NCBI GenBank assembly: GCA_038093515.1
Contig: JBBPSI010000084.1
Location: 36,487-100,486, forward strand
Direction of reading: 5' to 3'
From: Butyriboletus loyo
Taxonomy: Eukaryota; Basidiomycota; Agaricomycetes; Boletales; Boletaceae
Length of the DNA: 64,000 nucleotides
Below, piece by piece: positions 36,201-47,720 of this stretch. How positions within the stretch are numbered: position 1 is the first letter of the stretch; each line of letters begins with the position of its first letter. The notes beneath the pieces were generated by a model. The model saw only the letters and a program-made list of their open reading frames with translations, was not told the origin of the DNA and searched no databases. The position numbers were made by a program, and so were the translations under genes.

Positions 36201-37998
36201 ATGTCCTCCTCCTCCGATTTGCAGTCTGCTCTGCAGCTCCTCCAGATAAATAACTATGTGTCCAGTATGGTCGTTCATACCTTTGTTCGATGATCAATCT
36301 CATAAATCGTTGCAGTTGTTATTATCACTGCTGTTGTATACGATTATCGTGAGTAATGCTATAATATACATGCTACCTTTACATTTTGAAGTGAATATTG
36401 CAATCCTGGCATTGCAGTCCTCACCTTTTCGAGGGAGGTACGTCACTTCACTTTCCGCATCACATTTGTCGGCTGACAATATCCAAAGATAGACTATGTT
36501 TGGGTTGGGAAACAACATCTATCGAGCATGTACTAGGTCCCTGACAGTCCTACAGTGCAAACCCTGGACTTGGGTCTCTACCATCTTTGTTCTGGTGCGT
36601 CTAAATGCTCAGGGACTCCATTGTGTGTTCCAAATGGCCGCTCCATAGGTCCGTTACCCTGGTCTTTGTTGGGCTATGTGCGTCTATGGTTGCTGTAATG
36701 CATATCAAATACACACAATTAACAATGATTCCGTTCTCAAGTTTTGATGGCCTCCGTATGTTCCGAGCTGGATTACGGGTTAATTGAGCTGATCAGATAC
36801 ACTCACAGTTGGCAGTACCTTTGCCCCTGGTCCTGTCAGAGTCAGTCGTTTCTACTTCGTGCCTTGTATGTCATTAACGACCATCTCTTGATAGACGTAT
36901 GAATCAAACTTCCACTTGAAAACCGTATTGCTAACAATTACATAGGTGTAAGCAGATTGACTTGATGTCCTTCATACCATCAGTGTGCGAGATGAATGTT
37001 CCAAAGGTACTGTTATGATTCTCACAGCTTATTGGGCCTTTCCAATATTCTATAATGCTGCTGATCGTGAGTTTCCGTACCCTGATTCCTTTCCCCGGGC
37101 CATGACTTGGATTATAGTTGTAATGATCCTGCGGGTGTATGCGATGTGGAATCGATCCAAAGCGATCCTTTCGATCCTCTTATCCATCTATGTACCCCAG
37201 GTCATCTGTTACATTGTTTTTACAGGCATATACAGCAATCCCGATACGAACCTCTCAGGTATGTCCCGAGCTAAACGACGTGCGTCACTGTATCTCACGG
37301 AGGCGGTCGTTCATCACCCCTCTCCAGTCACAGTTGTTCAACTTCTCGATTTCTCATTTTGCAGTTTCTCATGGAACAACATGCCATCACTACTTTCCGT
37401 GTACACTGAGATCCCACAATTTATTCTCAGCGCTACCCTTTTGATTCTCGCTGTCGTCCCAATCTTGAAGGAGTCAGTCAAGATGTACAGAGCGACCAAA
37501 CAGTGGCAGCCCAACCGGTACATACAACGATTCGTGAGAGACGGCATTTTTTATTTCATCGTGTACGTCTCGCTTCCCCCCCCCCCTCTCTCATTTCCAT
37601 TCGCCACCATCACTTTCTCCCATGCTGTTCTTGAGCGCGGCCACTCAAATGTTTTCCCTTCAACTCCTAGGATTATATTTTTCAACATCGCAACCCTGCT
37701 CGAACAGGTGGCTAGACTAAACAGCAATTTGGCGTTCTCCCTGACCACGCTTTACTACATATCTGTGTGCCCCATTATGCCTCGGTTCATCATCAGCGTG
37801 AGAGAGCTGTATGATAGTGACCTTCATGACCGTCGCCAGGGCACTTGGAGCGGATTCGATACGTTGTCGCAGCCTCAAAACGCCGCCTTGTCTGCGATTG
37901 CATTCGCAGATATTTCCCTAGGGCGGGATCAGGTCGTAGAAGGGGACACGGAGGTGATTCAACTCGAAACATTGGGAGATGATACGCGTCATGTTTGA
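36201..37998 (+). CDS. DUF6533 polytopic membrane protein
   Basis: Function unknown; the family is common in mushroom-forming fungi. Confident exons are 36201-36264, 36316-36348, 36418-36437, 36489-36503, 36556-36594, 36649-36677, 36984-37066, 37118-37258, 37328-37562 and 37671-37998. Exons between 36800 and 36960 are not fully resolved. The N-terminus gives YVS, VIITAVVYDYLLTFSRE, IDYVW and PWTWVSTIFVL-VRY, the family signature. LRVYAMWNRSK follows, then further hydrophobic segments, PIMPRFIISVREL and a polar C-terminal tail. The donor after IDYVW is GTTGGG, whereas the sister copy has GTAAGG, so splicing there may be weak. Lys replaces the stop that kills the sister copy. Confidence 0.75.
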
Positions 37999-38400
37999 AC
38001 GACGATCCTTGGGCAGCAACGAGGGACGGAAAGTAGCGATGGGGCTTATGCGGTATTGACGAACGCTGGCAATCCAGGATGTTGGTCCTTTGAATGGTGA
38101 TTCGAATGTTTGTACTACCGATGATTATGCCGTCGTCTGCGCTCCGTGTAGCATCTGCATTTCTCGAGGGCGCTTTCCTCTGTACATGTGCCTTAATCTG
38201 TTCTGCAAACATCTTTCGGACAGGGCGGGGCCGTCGCAGAACCCAGCACGCTGTTCGCCTCCGCTGGTTACAACAGCGGATACGATGGTCCAAGCAGTAA
38301 TCCCTCTGTCCAGTGCTGCGACGCTACGAAAAGTGAGATTCGAAGAGTCGGGCAATTCACAGCGACATCGCGCCCAATAACGGCAGACGTATGAAATACT
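37999..38400. repeat. DUF6533 3' flank, repeated with the gene
   Basis: Matches the sequence after every other DUF6533 copy: 32.34-32.58, 46.51-46.90 and 53.75-54.12 kb. It therefore moves together with the 3' half of the gene. Confidence 0.6.
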
Positions 38401-38419
38401 GATCTGAAGTGGTGTACCC

Positions 38420-39060
38420 GAGACATGTTGGTCGCACTGCTGACACACCCCTTTTCCATGGTTTTCTATCAACAGCGGTGCAATCCGCTGCATGTCCGCA
38501 CATTAAGGGCGAGATATCATAGTGAGAACACGCCCCACCACCAAATCAAGACATATGAGGTCGGAGGCAATGCAACTTACCTGAGCTCCCCCCAAGGACT
38601 TGTGTGAACCTGTACAATCGCAAACGGAATCAGAAGAGTCAAAGGGTGGCATAGACTGCCGCGGACTTGACGAACATCGCGACGACGGTCGTACACTCCG
38701 TCACATGAGCTGGTCGGAGCAGCTCGACCATGGTGTTTCTGTAGAGCGACAACCAGACGACGATCTTAATAGCGAGGGAGACACCAAAAGGGCCCGCTGA
38801 TCGGACGACCGGCCTTGATGTAGGGCGATAATAATAGCGAGGACATATAGAATCAAAGTGAGCAAGTTTGAACGGCCGTGGAAGCAGTTTCTGCGCCTAC
38901 AGGAAGTAGAACGTGTGTTATGGTGCGAGCAAGACGAAGTGGATCAGTGGTTGTAGCCTGGAGCACTCGTATCTAGCCAGTTCATCAGCGTCGATCATCA
39001 TGGGGGATGGCAGCATACTCGTTCGATGTCGCATCAATGTCCGCAAGCTTCAACCAACCT
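38420..39060 (-). pseudogene. Relic of a second membrane-protein family
   Basis: On the minus strand this holds hydrophobic segments (IVVWLSLYRNTMVELL, then LIPFAIVQV in sister copies), an ASGPF-like boundary and a clear GTAAGT donor after the SPWGSSG-type exon end (near 38580). Sister copies are at 46.9-47.7 and 55.7-56.15 kb. Stops interrupt the frame in every copy, and I cannot name the family with confidence. It sits divergently upstream of the WD40 genes. Confidence 0.5.
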
Positions 39061-39070
39061 TTGACATCAG

Positions 39071-39683
39071 TATAAAAAGCTGAGATACCGCGAGATTTCG
39101 TGAACCTGGTTGTCGATCTTGCCTATGGATCTGAGTATCGAAATACGGCACTTTAAAATCGTTTTGGAAGAAAAAATATGAAAACGCGACATGCAGTTGA
39201 TCACACTGTGCCGCATACTGCATTGGTAGAACGGGGAGCAATCTTTTAGTATAGTGCTCGAGAGACATCAAGGGCATATGTAACTTACATGCGGGTGCCT
39301 ATAGTACAGATTATTGGCGTCAACAGGGCTTGTATATGAGCGCAATCGTTCGAGGTCCGGAAAGAGATGTACGTACGTGTAACGTCCACCTGTCCGAGCA
39401 GCGAACGCGAAAACGTGGAGGCTGTGCCATTGAATGTGAGTGTGACGCGGTTCGGGTTCGGGTGGTACGGAATGAGAGCGCTCCCTGTTCGGGAGGGTGA
39501 TGAAATGTACGCATTTTTAGGAGCGGGTGGGAGTAAGAATAAGCGCCAAAGACACGAGGCAGTTGCGACCCATATTGAGAATGAGGAAACGTGTTTATGG
39601 AGCAACTTTGCGCACCACGAGTTGAACCGAAACCATCTTTCTTCCACTCTTCGAACTCCACGGACAGCGTACCATCGCAGAGG
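39071..39683 (+). promoter_or_regulatory. 5' flank of WD40 copy 2
   Basis: A TATAAAAAG motif lies at 39071 (also at 47691 upstream of copy 3). The last ~330 bp before the ATG are nearly identical in copies 2-5. Both strands are open for long stretches, but these frames are not in phase with the WD40 exon. Copies 4 and 5 lack the TATA-containing part. Promoter use is inferred from conservation. Confidence 0.45.
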
Positions 39684-41643
39684 ATGTCATCAACAAAGAC
39701 CAGTGTGTAGCAACTCTGAACAGTGATAGTGTTGCATGCTAACAATCCAGCAAGACCCAACAGTAGTACTTGACACCGGTCGCGATGATCAAGTATGGGC
39801 AGTCGCATTCCAGTCTGATGGAAAGCATCTTTTGGGTGGGAGTAGCGATGGCATTCGACGATGGCGACTTGAAGACAATCAAGAGGTCGGAAACCAAATG
39901 GGAATGGACATGAATGCCATCAGTGTGTCAAGAGATCACCAATGGGTAGTGTGCGGGACCCGGGAGGGCGCAAGTGTGTGGGACGCAGAGCTGCACACAA
40001 AGGTCATCGAGGTGGAGGGCGGAAACTGGGTGTATGCGGTCGATGTCTCACCAGATTCGACCACGTTTGCCACTGGGACTGGTAAGACAGCGAGCATTTG
40101 GAGCATAACAACAGGGGAGAGACTCATCGGCCCACTCCAACATGACAAAGAAGTCAATGGAATCAAATTCTCCCCAAACGGGGAGCACATCGCCACTTCC
40201 TGCTCTCGAGGCTCGATCTGTGTTTTCGACAGTCACAACGGCGATGTGCTCATCACAATCAAAACTACAGCCACATTTCCCATAGCCACTCCACTTGTGT
40301 GGTCCAGTGACAACCAGCAACTTTTTGCGGTAACCGACGACAGCAAAATCAAGTCTTTTGCTGTGTCCACTGGGTCGCAGGTCGCCGAGTCGCCGGCTTT
40401 CGACAGCAATGTCGAGTCCACCGTTCTAGCAGCAAATGGCAAATTCATTGCCACATATAGAATGTCTTCCATCTTCTTCTTGGACACGTCGACTCTGACT
40501 CAGATTGGCTCTGACATTGAGGACAGTAGTGACATATACTCGATCGCCCTCTCCCCAGATGACACATATCTGGCAACTGGACGACAGGATGGAAAAGTCA
40601 CTGTGCATGACCTCGCTCATATTCTCCCAGAGTCATATGGTCCTTTCCATGTAAGTATTTGGCTATTCTATCAAACCATCTCATCACACACAATATTAGA
40701 CATCAACTAGTGATCTAGAGGTATCTACTTGTTCTGTTTCCATTCGACGCAAGTTCTCACGATGATATAGCATGAGGTCCCACTGAGCACACCAGCTGCC
40801 GAATTCAACTTTGACGAAGTTCGTGGCCACCTCGTTTTGTTTCTTGCTTCTGTGTTGACGCTACTGCAGCCACCGTCCCCGACCGACGCTGCTGATCCCC
40901 GGGAGCTGCCGCCACTCGACTCCCCTGCCGAGGCACGTCCCGAGTCGCAGGGTCGTTCAATATTTAGGAGGCTGCTACCACGAAAAAGTAAGAAGGGTGT
41001 CACTTCACACAATCCCGGTCGACGTTCCGGAAAGTCACCCCAGCCCGCTGGTCATCAATCTCCTTCCCACTCACCACCGAAAGTGGATGCCACAAACGAG
41101 GGCCCTTCAAGGATGGCTGCAGCTGAACGTCAAGCAGTGAGTGTTCGTCCTTGATATACGATGGGATGCGGTTGGTTTAATATTTCATTGTAGCGCACAT
41201 CTACAGGATTCACCAGAAGACGACAGGTTTGCTACTCCATGTATTTGTATGCAGGCACTCATCACACATCGCAGCGTAAATCGCGTGCCAAGGCCGCGGC
41301 TCCCAACCATCCAAACAAAGATCCTTCGCGTAGCGGAGAGCATGCTGCGGATCCAACGGTAGCAGACCCAGTATGTCTCTTCCTGGCGATGTAGGCCTCG
41401 TCACGACGGCTCACGTCCTATTAGACGCAACCAGCAAACGATTCATCCGACCCCTCCTCGACCGCGGGGGTCCACGTAACGGTGCGCGTAACTCTTCTTT
41501 CACTTACATCGTTATACTTACAGTGGATCAGCATGAGCAAGGATCGGGGTACTCTACCCTTGCCATCACCCTTCCTGCGTGGTTGCTGTGTAATCGTTCA
41601 GGCACACACGACGACTTACCTTGATCCAAATTGTTTGATGTAA
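39684..41643 (+). CDS. WD40 propeller protein, copy 2
   Basis: Seven exons fit: 39684-39704, 39751-40650, 40771-40818, 40870-41136, 41194-41226, 41275-41370 and 41425-41643, about 527 residues. Residues ~8-307 form seven WD40-like blades (GGSSDGIRRW, CGTREGASVWD, TGTGKTASIW and others). A short acidic linker and a basic, Ser/Pro-rich, probably disordered tail follow (SIFRRLLPRKSKK, RRSGKS). A 21-nt first exon (M-S-S-T-K-T-S) is proposed because copy 3 has no ATG at the start of its main exon; here an in-frame ATG at 39736 is also possible. The fold suggests binding; ligand and pathway are unknown. No NACHT, kinase or F-box domain is attached. Confidence 0.85.
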
Positions 41644-42640
41644 TTCGCAAATATGCGGTCATCGATCGTGCAGTTCTTAAATTTCGTGTCACCTCGCAAT
41701 CAGTTTGGACCCTGATAACCCTGTCCATGATCGAGCTTGCCAGGATATTCACCGGTCATAAAGGAAGTCTATTCACACACGCAGGCTGGAATTGTAGGAC
41801 AGTATTTAATTGATCATTCATAGCAATCATAGAGAAGGAAACGCGAAGATGAGACATTACCGGGCATCTCTCCAGTTCGGCTGTGTTGATCCCCGACTCT
41901 GTGCTGGGCTTTTCCTGGTCGATCGTTTACTAGGTTGCCCTGATGATGTTGACCAAGGCTCGAGCTCCGCCATACGCGCTCGCAGAGCTATTAGGAACAC
42001 TGTTCCTCGTGAAGCTCGAGCTAGAGGAGTCCTTGTAGACACTCCCCCAGCCACCAGTACCCCCAAATTTGCCCTACGAGCTGCTGATCGGCGCTAAACA
42101 TGTATGCGGGGCGAGGATACCCCTTCGTACAGCACGTCATGCGCTCGGGGACATGCTCAGAAATCAATGTGGCTTCGACTGCCGAAAAAGAATTCACCAC
42201 GGTTCCCCTGAAAATTGTAGATGACATGCTATAATGTACAAACGACACGGCTGTTCCGTTGAGGAACTCGACCCGATCGTGCAGACGTCCCGCGCTGAAA
42301 GGCGGTCAGGGAACAGTAACCGACCTAAGCAAACATATCTTCTCACCCTTTTGACCGAGGCTCGAATACACGACCTGTAAACGCTCCGCTGAAAGCTCAT
42401 CTCAACGATTTTGAGGATATTGGAGGGAGATCTCGTCACAATCTGTGCATCACGCACGATGCGTCTCATACACGATGCGTGGTAAACACTGCTCCCTTGA
42501 GGAGCGCACACACACGGTGATCCCAAGAGACGTCGGTTCCATGTGCGACTAGGAATGATCGCAATTGATCGTATCGACTACCATGAAGAACATCTTGATC
42601 GAGAGTGCAAGGTCGCTGGCCTACAGGCTCTTGCTGGTCC
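41644..42640 (+). repeat. WD40 downstream segment of unknown content
   Basis: About 41.9-42.2 kb carries a peptide-like run (ELLIGAKHVCGARIP) matched in the left-block units. About 42.40-42.64 kb matches 5.38-5.69 kb in reverse. Similarity at the peptide level suggests a former gene, but stops and frame changes interrupt it and I cannot identify it. Confidence 0.45.
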
Positions 42641-42644
42641 CCAT

Positions 42645-42835
42645 GTTCGTTTTCATTTATTTTTTATCTGTCCTCCTCCCTAAACGACCGATGCTCGGTT
42701 TGGTGGTTACACCTGGCGGTCACCGTGCCCGTATCATCTACCGACCAGGCCGTCACAGTCCCCATCTCCGATTTCCGTTCATCCTCGCGTATGGTTGGAA
42801 CACTCTTCCAAGCGGATGCCTGTGATGCAGTCTAC
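42645..42835 (+). pseudogene. WDR12 C-terminal fragment
   Basis: Starts in the last WDR12 intron (TTTTCATTTA tract) and continues through degenerate PERPMLGLVVTPGGH and the following DLRSP region before running into a WD40 5'-flank copy. Same junction as in the left block (5.0 kb) and at 50.9 kb. Confidence 0.75.
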
Positions 42836-42879
42836 CCATGGTGACGGTAACGTGACGTTGACCGTCCGAAGGTACTGCT

Positions 42880-43345
42880 ACTAAGCATGAGTGCGAGTAC
42901 AACCAATCAAAGCACGGAGAGACAGGACGTACGTGCGGCATCCATGTGTCCGACATCTATGGCAGCGAATGCGGAAACGCGGAAATTGTCTGACATGAAT
43001 GTGAGTATGAACGTTATTTCTAAGAGCTCAGGTGGCGCATACATTTGCCTCCCGGATCATGTGGTGAACATTCTCCGGGATTATGAGCACTGCCTATATA
43101 GGAGGGCCTGGAATGCACGCGTTTGTACGCGAAATATCGCGAGTTGGCCAATGGTGGATTGTATGCTCGGGTAAGCCTAACCAGGCAGGGTCTTGCTACG
43201 AACCACTATCGCAACAAATTTCCGCACCGCGAGTAAACCTAAGGACCTCGCTTTTTCGCTTTTCAAACCCCATGACTGTGTACCATCGGTGAGGATGTCG
43301 TCGACAAATGGTCAGACCCGATACCCGATCGATTACGCGCCACTA
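42880..43345 (+). repeat. Stand-alone WD40 5' flank
   Basis: Similar to the stretch upstream of the WD40 ATGs, ending with a degenerate mini-exon (ATG-TCG-TCG-ACA at about 43296), but followed by GDSL relic rather than by a propeller exon. The inverted counterpart is at 4.46-4.96 kb. Confidence 0.6.
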
Positions 43346-43830
43346 ACATGAAAATAATGATCCGGGTCAATATAGAATCCGGCCGTCGACGTTCCGTTCC
43401 GGATAACACAAGAGGTCGTGTTCGTATGGCACCCAAACGCTTGATACCCGGGATCGGGACCAAGTACACCATCCCATTATCTTTGCTGCGTTTTGGAGAG
43501 GCGGCGCTGAGCTGCGTGTTCTGTACGTGGAACCGTGCGAGTCGGTCGCAGATGAATCCATGCCTGAGGCCTGACCCCAGACGTCCTGGGTATCACGGCC
43601 GTACACGTCAGTGACCAGGAAGTACTTAGCGCCTTGGAGGTTGAGGAAGTCTGGGGGTGCTTGCAAGAGATGATCACCGTCGCCGAGACTTGCAGACCCG
43701 ACGATGAACCCATCCCGACCCCTCGCACTCGCCGGACTCGGCTTTTGGTAATCCGGCGACAAGATGACTTTCCGGACGCATCTTTTGCCTGGTGAGTTCC
43801 AAGACCATTTACCCTCTCTAGCAACGTCAA
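43346..43830 (-). pseudogene. GDSL esterase fragment
   Basis: On the minus strand, degenerate exons carry VRKVILSPDYQKP, then GDGDHLLQAPP, LVTDVYGRDTQDVWGQ and a broken NFAT..G..G region. These match exons 5-7 of the intact gene. The catalytic Ser and His regions are both missing. Confidence 0.75.
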
Positions 43831-44035
43831 TGCATCTCAACACAGAGGCGTGCGGACCATGGCTGATTCTCGACATTGCATTCTGTTGCCCTCGCGGTAG
43901 GTTCGAATCTCGACAACAATCGCTCGAGTCAAGTTTATTCATGAATGGATACATGGATCGACACCAAAGCTGCATGCGGTTTGTATGCAGAGGGTTTGGG
44001 GGGAGTTTTCTATCGTCTCGAGATGCTTCGTCATT

Positions 44036-44560
44036 CTCTATCGAGATATGATAGAAGGTATTCTGCGAGGCAACATGGGGTCAAGTAGCTGGGGCCCGAT
44101 TACAATGCCAGACCACTCTCGCTTGCGGGTTCGTCACGGATTCTGGCTGAGTTATCCGTCTTACGAAAATGTTGATCAGACTTGCTACAACCCGAGAAAT
44201 GCGTCGCAAGCAGGATTGGCTCACACGGACCAAGGGATCCGATCATGTGCCGGGGGAAACGAGCCCACACGGCGACGACAAGTGGGGAGGTCAGGAGGAA
44301 TGAAGAGCGAACCGGGCGTGCAAGCACAGGCGAGTGGGGAAACGCGACCGTGCCATGGAGCCATCTCTGAAAGTCTCCGATCTCATCGGCCTAATGATGG
44401 ATGGGCCTGGCCTGAAAGCCAGGGTTCGGGCTTGGTCAAATTCCAGGCCTAGGCCAGCTGGCTTGGGCCTAGTCCAGGGCATATTTGCGGGGTCGCCAAC
44501 CTCGTCGGTGTCCTCAATGATGCTCATTGTAACCAACCAGTTGATACAACATTGACGTCG
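44036..44560. repeat. Array segment with GGCCT-rich palindromes
   Basis: Recurs at 51.77-52.25 and 58.74-59.16 kb. Around 44400-44480 there are overlapping inverted GGCCTAGGCC/GCCAGCTGGC-type motifs, able to form a hairpin. No reading frame is kept among the three copies. Confidence 0.55.
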
Positions 44561-44940
44561 TAATGTTTTACTTACCTGAAGCAGTACGACCGCTGCGGCT
44601 TACCATCGCTGGCCGAGTATTTCGTTGTCATCGACAAAAACAACTGTCGAACATTGTTAGTAATACTTCGTGGTATATGCGAGGGACTTACCTGACGCTG
44701 CGCACGTTAATTTCGATATGCCTGTACTCGCTGTATATATTGTAATACATCAGGGTATATGTGAGGGACTTACCCGAGGCCGCGTGAGCTGACTTCGACA
44801 CGCACATACTTGTTGTATACTCATGAGTTCGAAGTAATGATAGGTCAGTCTTTTGTCACTTACCTGAGGTCCCCCGACTTGATTTCGCCGTGCGCGCGCT
44901 CTCATTGCTGGTGTCTCGCATGATGCTATTGCAACTAAGG
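44560..44940 (-). repeat. Array of exon-like repeats with GTAAGT donors
   Basis: On the minus strand four GTAAGT donors occur at 44575, 44691, 44773 and 44863 (plus-strand ACTTAC ending at those points). Three are preceded by related ~35-nt segments (for example TATGTGCGTGTCGAAGTC), and each is followed within 40-60 nt by an AG. The layout looks like a row of duplicated micro-exons or an imperfect ~80-118 bp tandem repeat. Part of it recurs at 59.2-59.5 kb. Confidence 0.55.
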
Positions 44941-44989
44941 TTAGTCGTAGTCAACTATGTGTGAGTAGGAAACATGCATTTTGGTCTTC

Positions 44990-45360
44990 TGTAGCCGCAA
45001 CAAGAACGTCTCTCACGAGCCATAGTCGTTTTGCTGTAGATGAGCGAAAGAAACACATGTATAGGGAATTTGGCACATGCTTTGTGGTCCAACCACTTTT
45101 GGGGGCCAGCACGTTCATCATTTGCCTGCGTCAATTCTGCGCTCCACTTAACGAGCCTCAAATCGCCCGTTTTGTGCCTGTTTGTGGTAGGTGGAGTTAC
45201 CAGATGTGCGGTGACTTGTAAGCTCTGGTGTCGCGCCATCGTCAGAGTCGGTGAGTTTTTCTGACAGTGTGGTTGGGCAGCGAGGTCGTGTGCTGATCGG
45301 CGTTGGTGACGAAGGGCAGCGGCATATTTTTGGCACTGGAATGAATAGGTATATCCAGGT
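44990..45360 (-). repeat. Unknown conserved segment, possibly ex-coding
   Basis: A minus-strand frame here (CQKYAAALRHQRRSAHD) is closely matched at 59.70-60.00 kb, with substitutions and small indels in between. I do not recognise the family. A shorter version remains near 52.43-52.59 kb. Confidence 0.4.
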
Positions 45361-45364
45361 ACGC

Positions 45365-45881
45365 CTTTTCCTCGTGTGTCCTCATCGTACTCAAACGCGC
45401 TTTCTTCCAAACACTAGCTTGCTTGTATGACGGTCAACGGTGTCTCTTTCATCACGCGCAAAAGTTGGTCCGCAACATTCTAGCGCACTCATCTGGTCCC
45501 CGGGATCAACAGACGAGTCTTTTTCCATTGCGAGCGTCCAGGCCATACCCAATGCACCCCTGTCCTTCCAAACCATCTCCTGGCTCGAATTCCGCACCTC
45601 TCTTCTCTTCGATGACACCGGGTCCCGACTTACCACCTCTTTGGACCACCTCACCGGCTTCTGCGACACAGCCATCCCCGCGAAAGACTAGGTAGCACTC
45701 GATTTCCTCTTCCGAGCGTAAAAAACGGCACAGGGTTGTCAGCGAGGCTGGCCAGGGGCATGAACAACACAAAGCCCCCACGACCATGCTCAAGTCCCGC
45801 GCGGAACAAATATCCAAGGCGGGCTTACCCCTGGATCGAACGAGCGGGCATATAGTTTTGGGTTGACCGTATCGTGCGGAC
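45365..45881 (+). pseudogene. WDR12 middle fragment, broken at a fixed point
   Basis: Covers degenerate AQKLVQD, DHTGSHLLTASWDHL..FWDT and APGSNERAYS regions of WDR12, with many frame breaks and a missing intron border. It stops in the middle of the STVRTWD codons (after GTGCGGAC) and is joined directly to DUF6533 sequence. Confidence 0.8.
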
Positions 45882-46510
45882 AGTTATCTGTTACATTGTT
45901 ATTACAGCGATCCCAATACTCTCAGGTATCACAGTTTGTTCTCAGTACTACCCTTTTGGTTCTCGCTGTCTCATGATGTACAGAGCGACTAAACAGTGGC
46001 AGCCCAACCGGTACATGCAACAATTCGTGAGAGACGGTATCCTTTATTTCATCGTGTATACCCCGCTTCCCTCCCTCTCTCTCGTTTCCGTTCGCCACCA
46101 TCACTTTCTCCCACCCGTCTTGTTTCCGACCGTTTGCGGGAAACCGTCCACTCAAATGTTTCCCCTCAACTTCGAGGGTCATATTTTTCAACATCGCATC
46201 CGTGCTCGAACAGGTGTCTACACTAAACAGCAATTTGGCGTTCTCCCTGACCACGTTTTATTACATATCTGTGTGCCCCATTATGCCTCGGTTCATCATC
46301 AGCGTGCGAGAGCTGTATGATGGTGACTTTCGTGGCCGTTGGCAGGGCACTGGGAGCGGATTCGATGCGTTGTCGCAGCCTCAAAACGCCGCCGTGTCTG
46401 CGATTGCATTCGCAGATGTCGCCCCGAGGCAGGATCGGATTGTGGAAGGGGACGTGAATGAATCGGAGGTAATTTGACTGGAAACATTGGGAGATGATAC
46501 ACGTCATGTT
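45882..46510 (+). pseudogene. DUF6533 3' fragment
   Basis: Begins inside the VICYIVFTGI exon of the DUF6533 gene, lacks everything upstream, has lost part of the next exons and has a frameshift before MYRATKQWQPNRYMQQF. It keeps PIMPRFIISVREL and then carries a TGA near the C-terminus. Fused to the WDR12 fragment. Confidence 0.8.
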
Positions 46511-46889
46511 TGAATGACGATCCTTGGGCAGCGACGAGAGACGAAAAGTGGCGATGGGGCTTATGAGGTATTGACGAACGCTGGCAATCGAGGATGTGGT
46601 CCTTTGAATGGTGACTCGAATGTTTGTGTTACCGATGAATATGCCCCATCGTCTGAGCTCCGTGTAGCATCCATGTCCCGCTGCATTTCTCGAGGGAGCT
46701 TTCCTCTGTACATGCGCCTTGATCTATTCTGCAAACATCTTCCGGACATGGCGGGGCTGTCGCAGAACCCAGCACGCTGTTCGCCTCCGCTGGTTACAAC
46801 AGCGAATACGATAATCCGAGCAGTAATCCCTCTGTCCGGCGCTTCAAAGAGTCGAGCAATTCACAGCGATACCGCGCCCAATGACGGCG

Positions 46890-47720
46890 GACGTATGAAA
46901 CACTGATCTGAGGAGACATGTTGGTCGTACAAATTGTAGTTCTCATGAGCGTCACGGACGATCAGGAAGAAGGTGCCGGGTCTGTCCAACGCAAGATTGA
47001 ACGTCGGTGAACCATCCGATATCGATATCCTTATCCCCGTTCGCGGTCGACGAGGTCACCGACGACACACTGCTGACACACCCCTCAACAGCGGCGCGAT
47101 CCGCTACATGCCCGCAGCCGAAGGGCAATAAGGGCGAGATATCAGAGCGAGAACACGCCCCACCACCAAATCAACAATGGAACTTACCTGAGCTCCCCCA
47201 AGGACTTGTGGGAACTTGTACAATCGCAAACGGGATCAGAAGAGTCAAAAGGTGGCATAGACTGTCGCGGACTTGACGAGCATCGCGACGACGGTCGTAC
47301 ACTCCGTCACATGAGCTGGTCGGAGCAGCTCGACCATGGTGCGTCTGCAGAGCGACAACCAGACGACGATGTTGATAGCGAGGGAGACACAAAAAGGGCC
47401 AGTTGATCGGACGACTGGTCTTGATGTGAGGCGATGATGACAGTGGGGACAATTAGGATCAAAGTGAGCAAGTTTGAACGGCCGTGAAAACAGTTTCTGC
47501 CGCCTACAGGACGTAGAACGTGCGTTATGGCGCGAGCAAGACGAGGTGGATAAGTGATTGCAGCCTGGAGCACTCGTATCTAGCCAGTTCGTCAGCGTCG
47601 ATCGTCATGGGGGACGGCAGCATGCTCGTTAGATGTTGCATCAATGTCCGCCAGCTTGAACCAACCTTTGACATCAGTCGTATAAAAAGGCGAGGTACTG
47701 CGAGAGTTGGTGAAAATGGC
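46890..47720 (-). pseudogene. Relic of the second membrane-protein family
   Basis: Best-preserved copy. Minus-strand pieces read MTIDADELARYECSRLQSL, a hydrophobic LTLILIVPTVIIA, LLIPFAIVQV...SPWGSSG at a GTAAGT donor, and after an AG acceptor SSVSSVTSSTANGDKDIDIG then WFTDVQ. Stops and frame changes remain between them. Confidence 0.5.

Noticed and set aside
39367..39726. Long plus-strand open frame directly upstream of WD40 copies 2-4
   Set aside because: It is out of phase with the WD40 exon, ends just before it, and is open on the opposite strand as well. It is conserved because the whole flank was recently duplicated.
43880..43910. tRNA-like T-arm (GGTTCGAATC)
   Set aside because: No matching acceptor stem, anticodon arm or D-arm could be found around it, and the sister copy near 51.64 kb shows none either.
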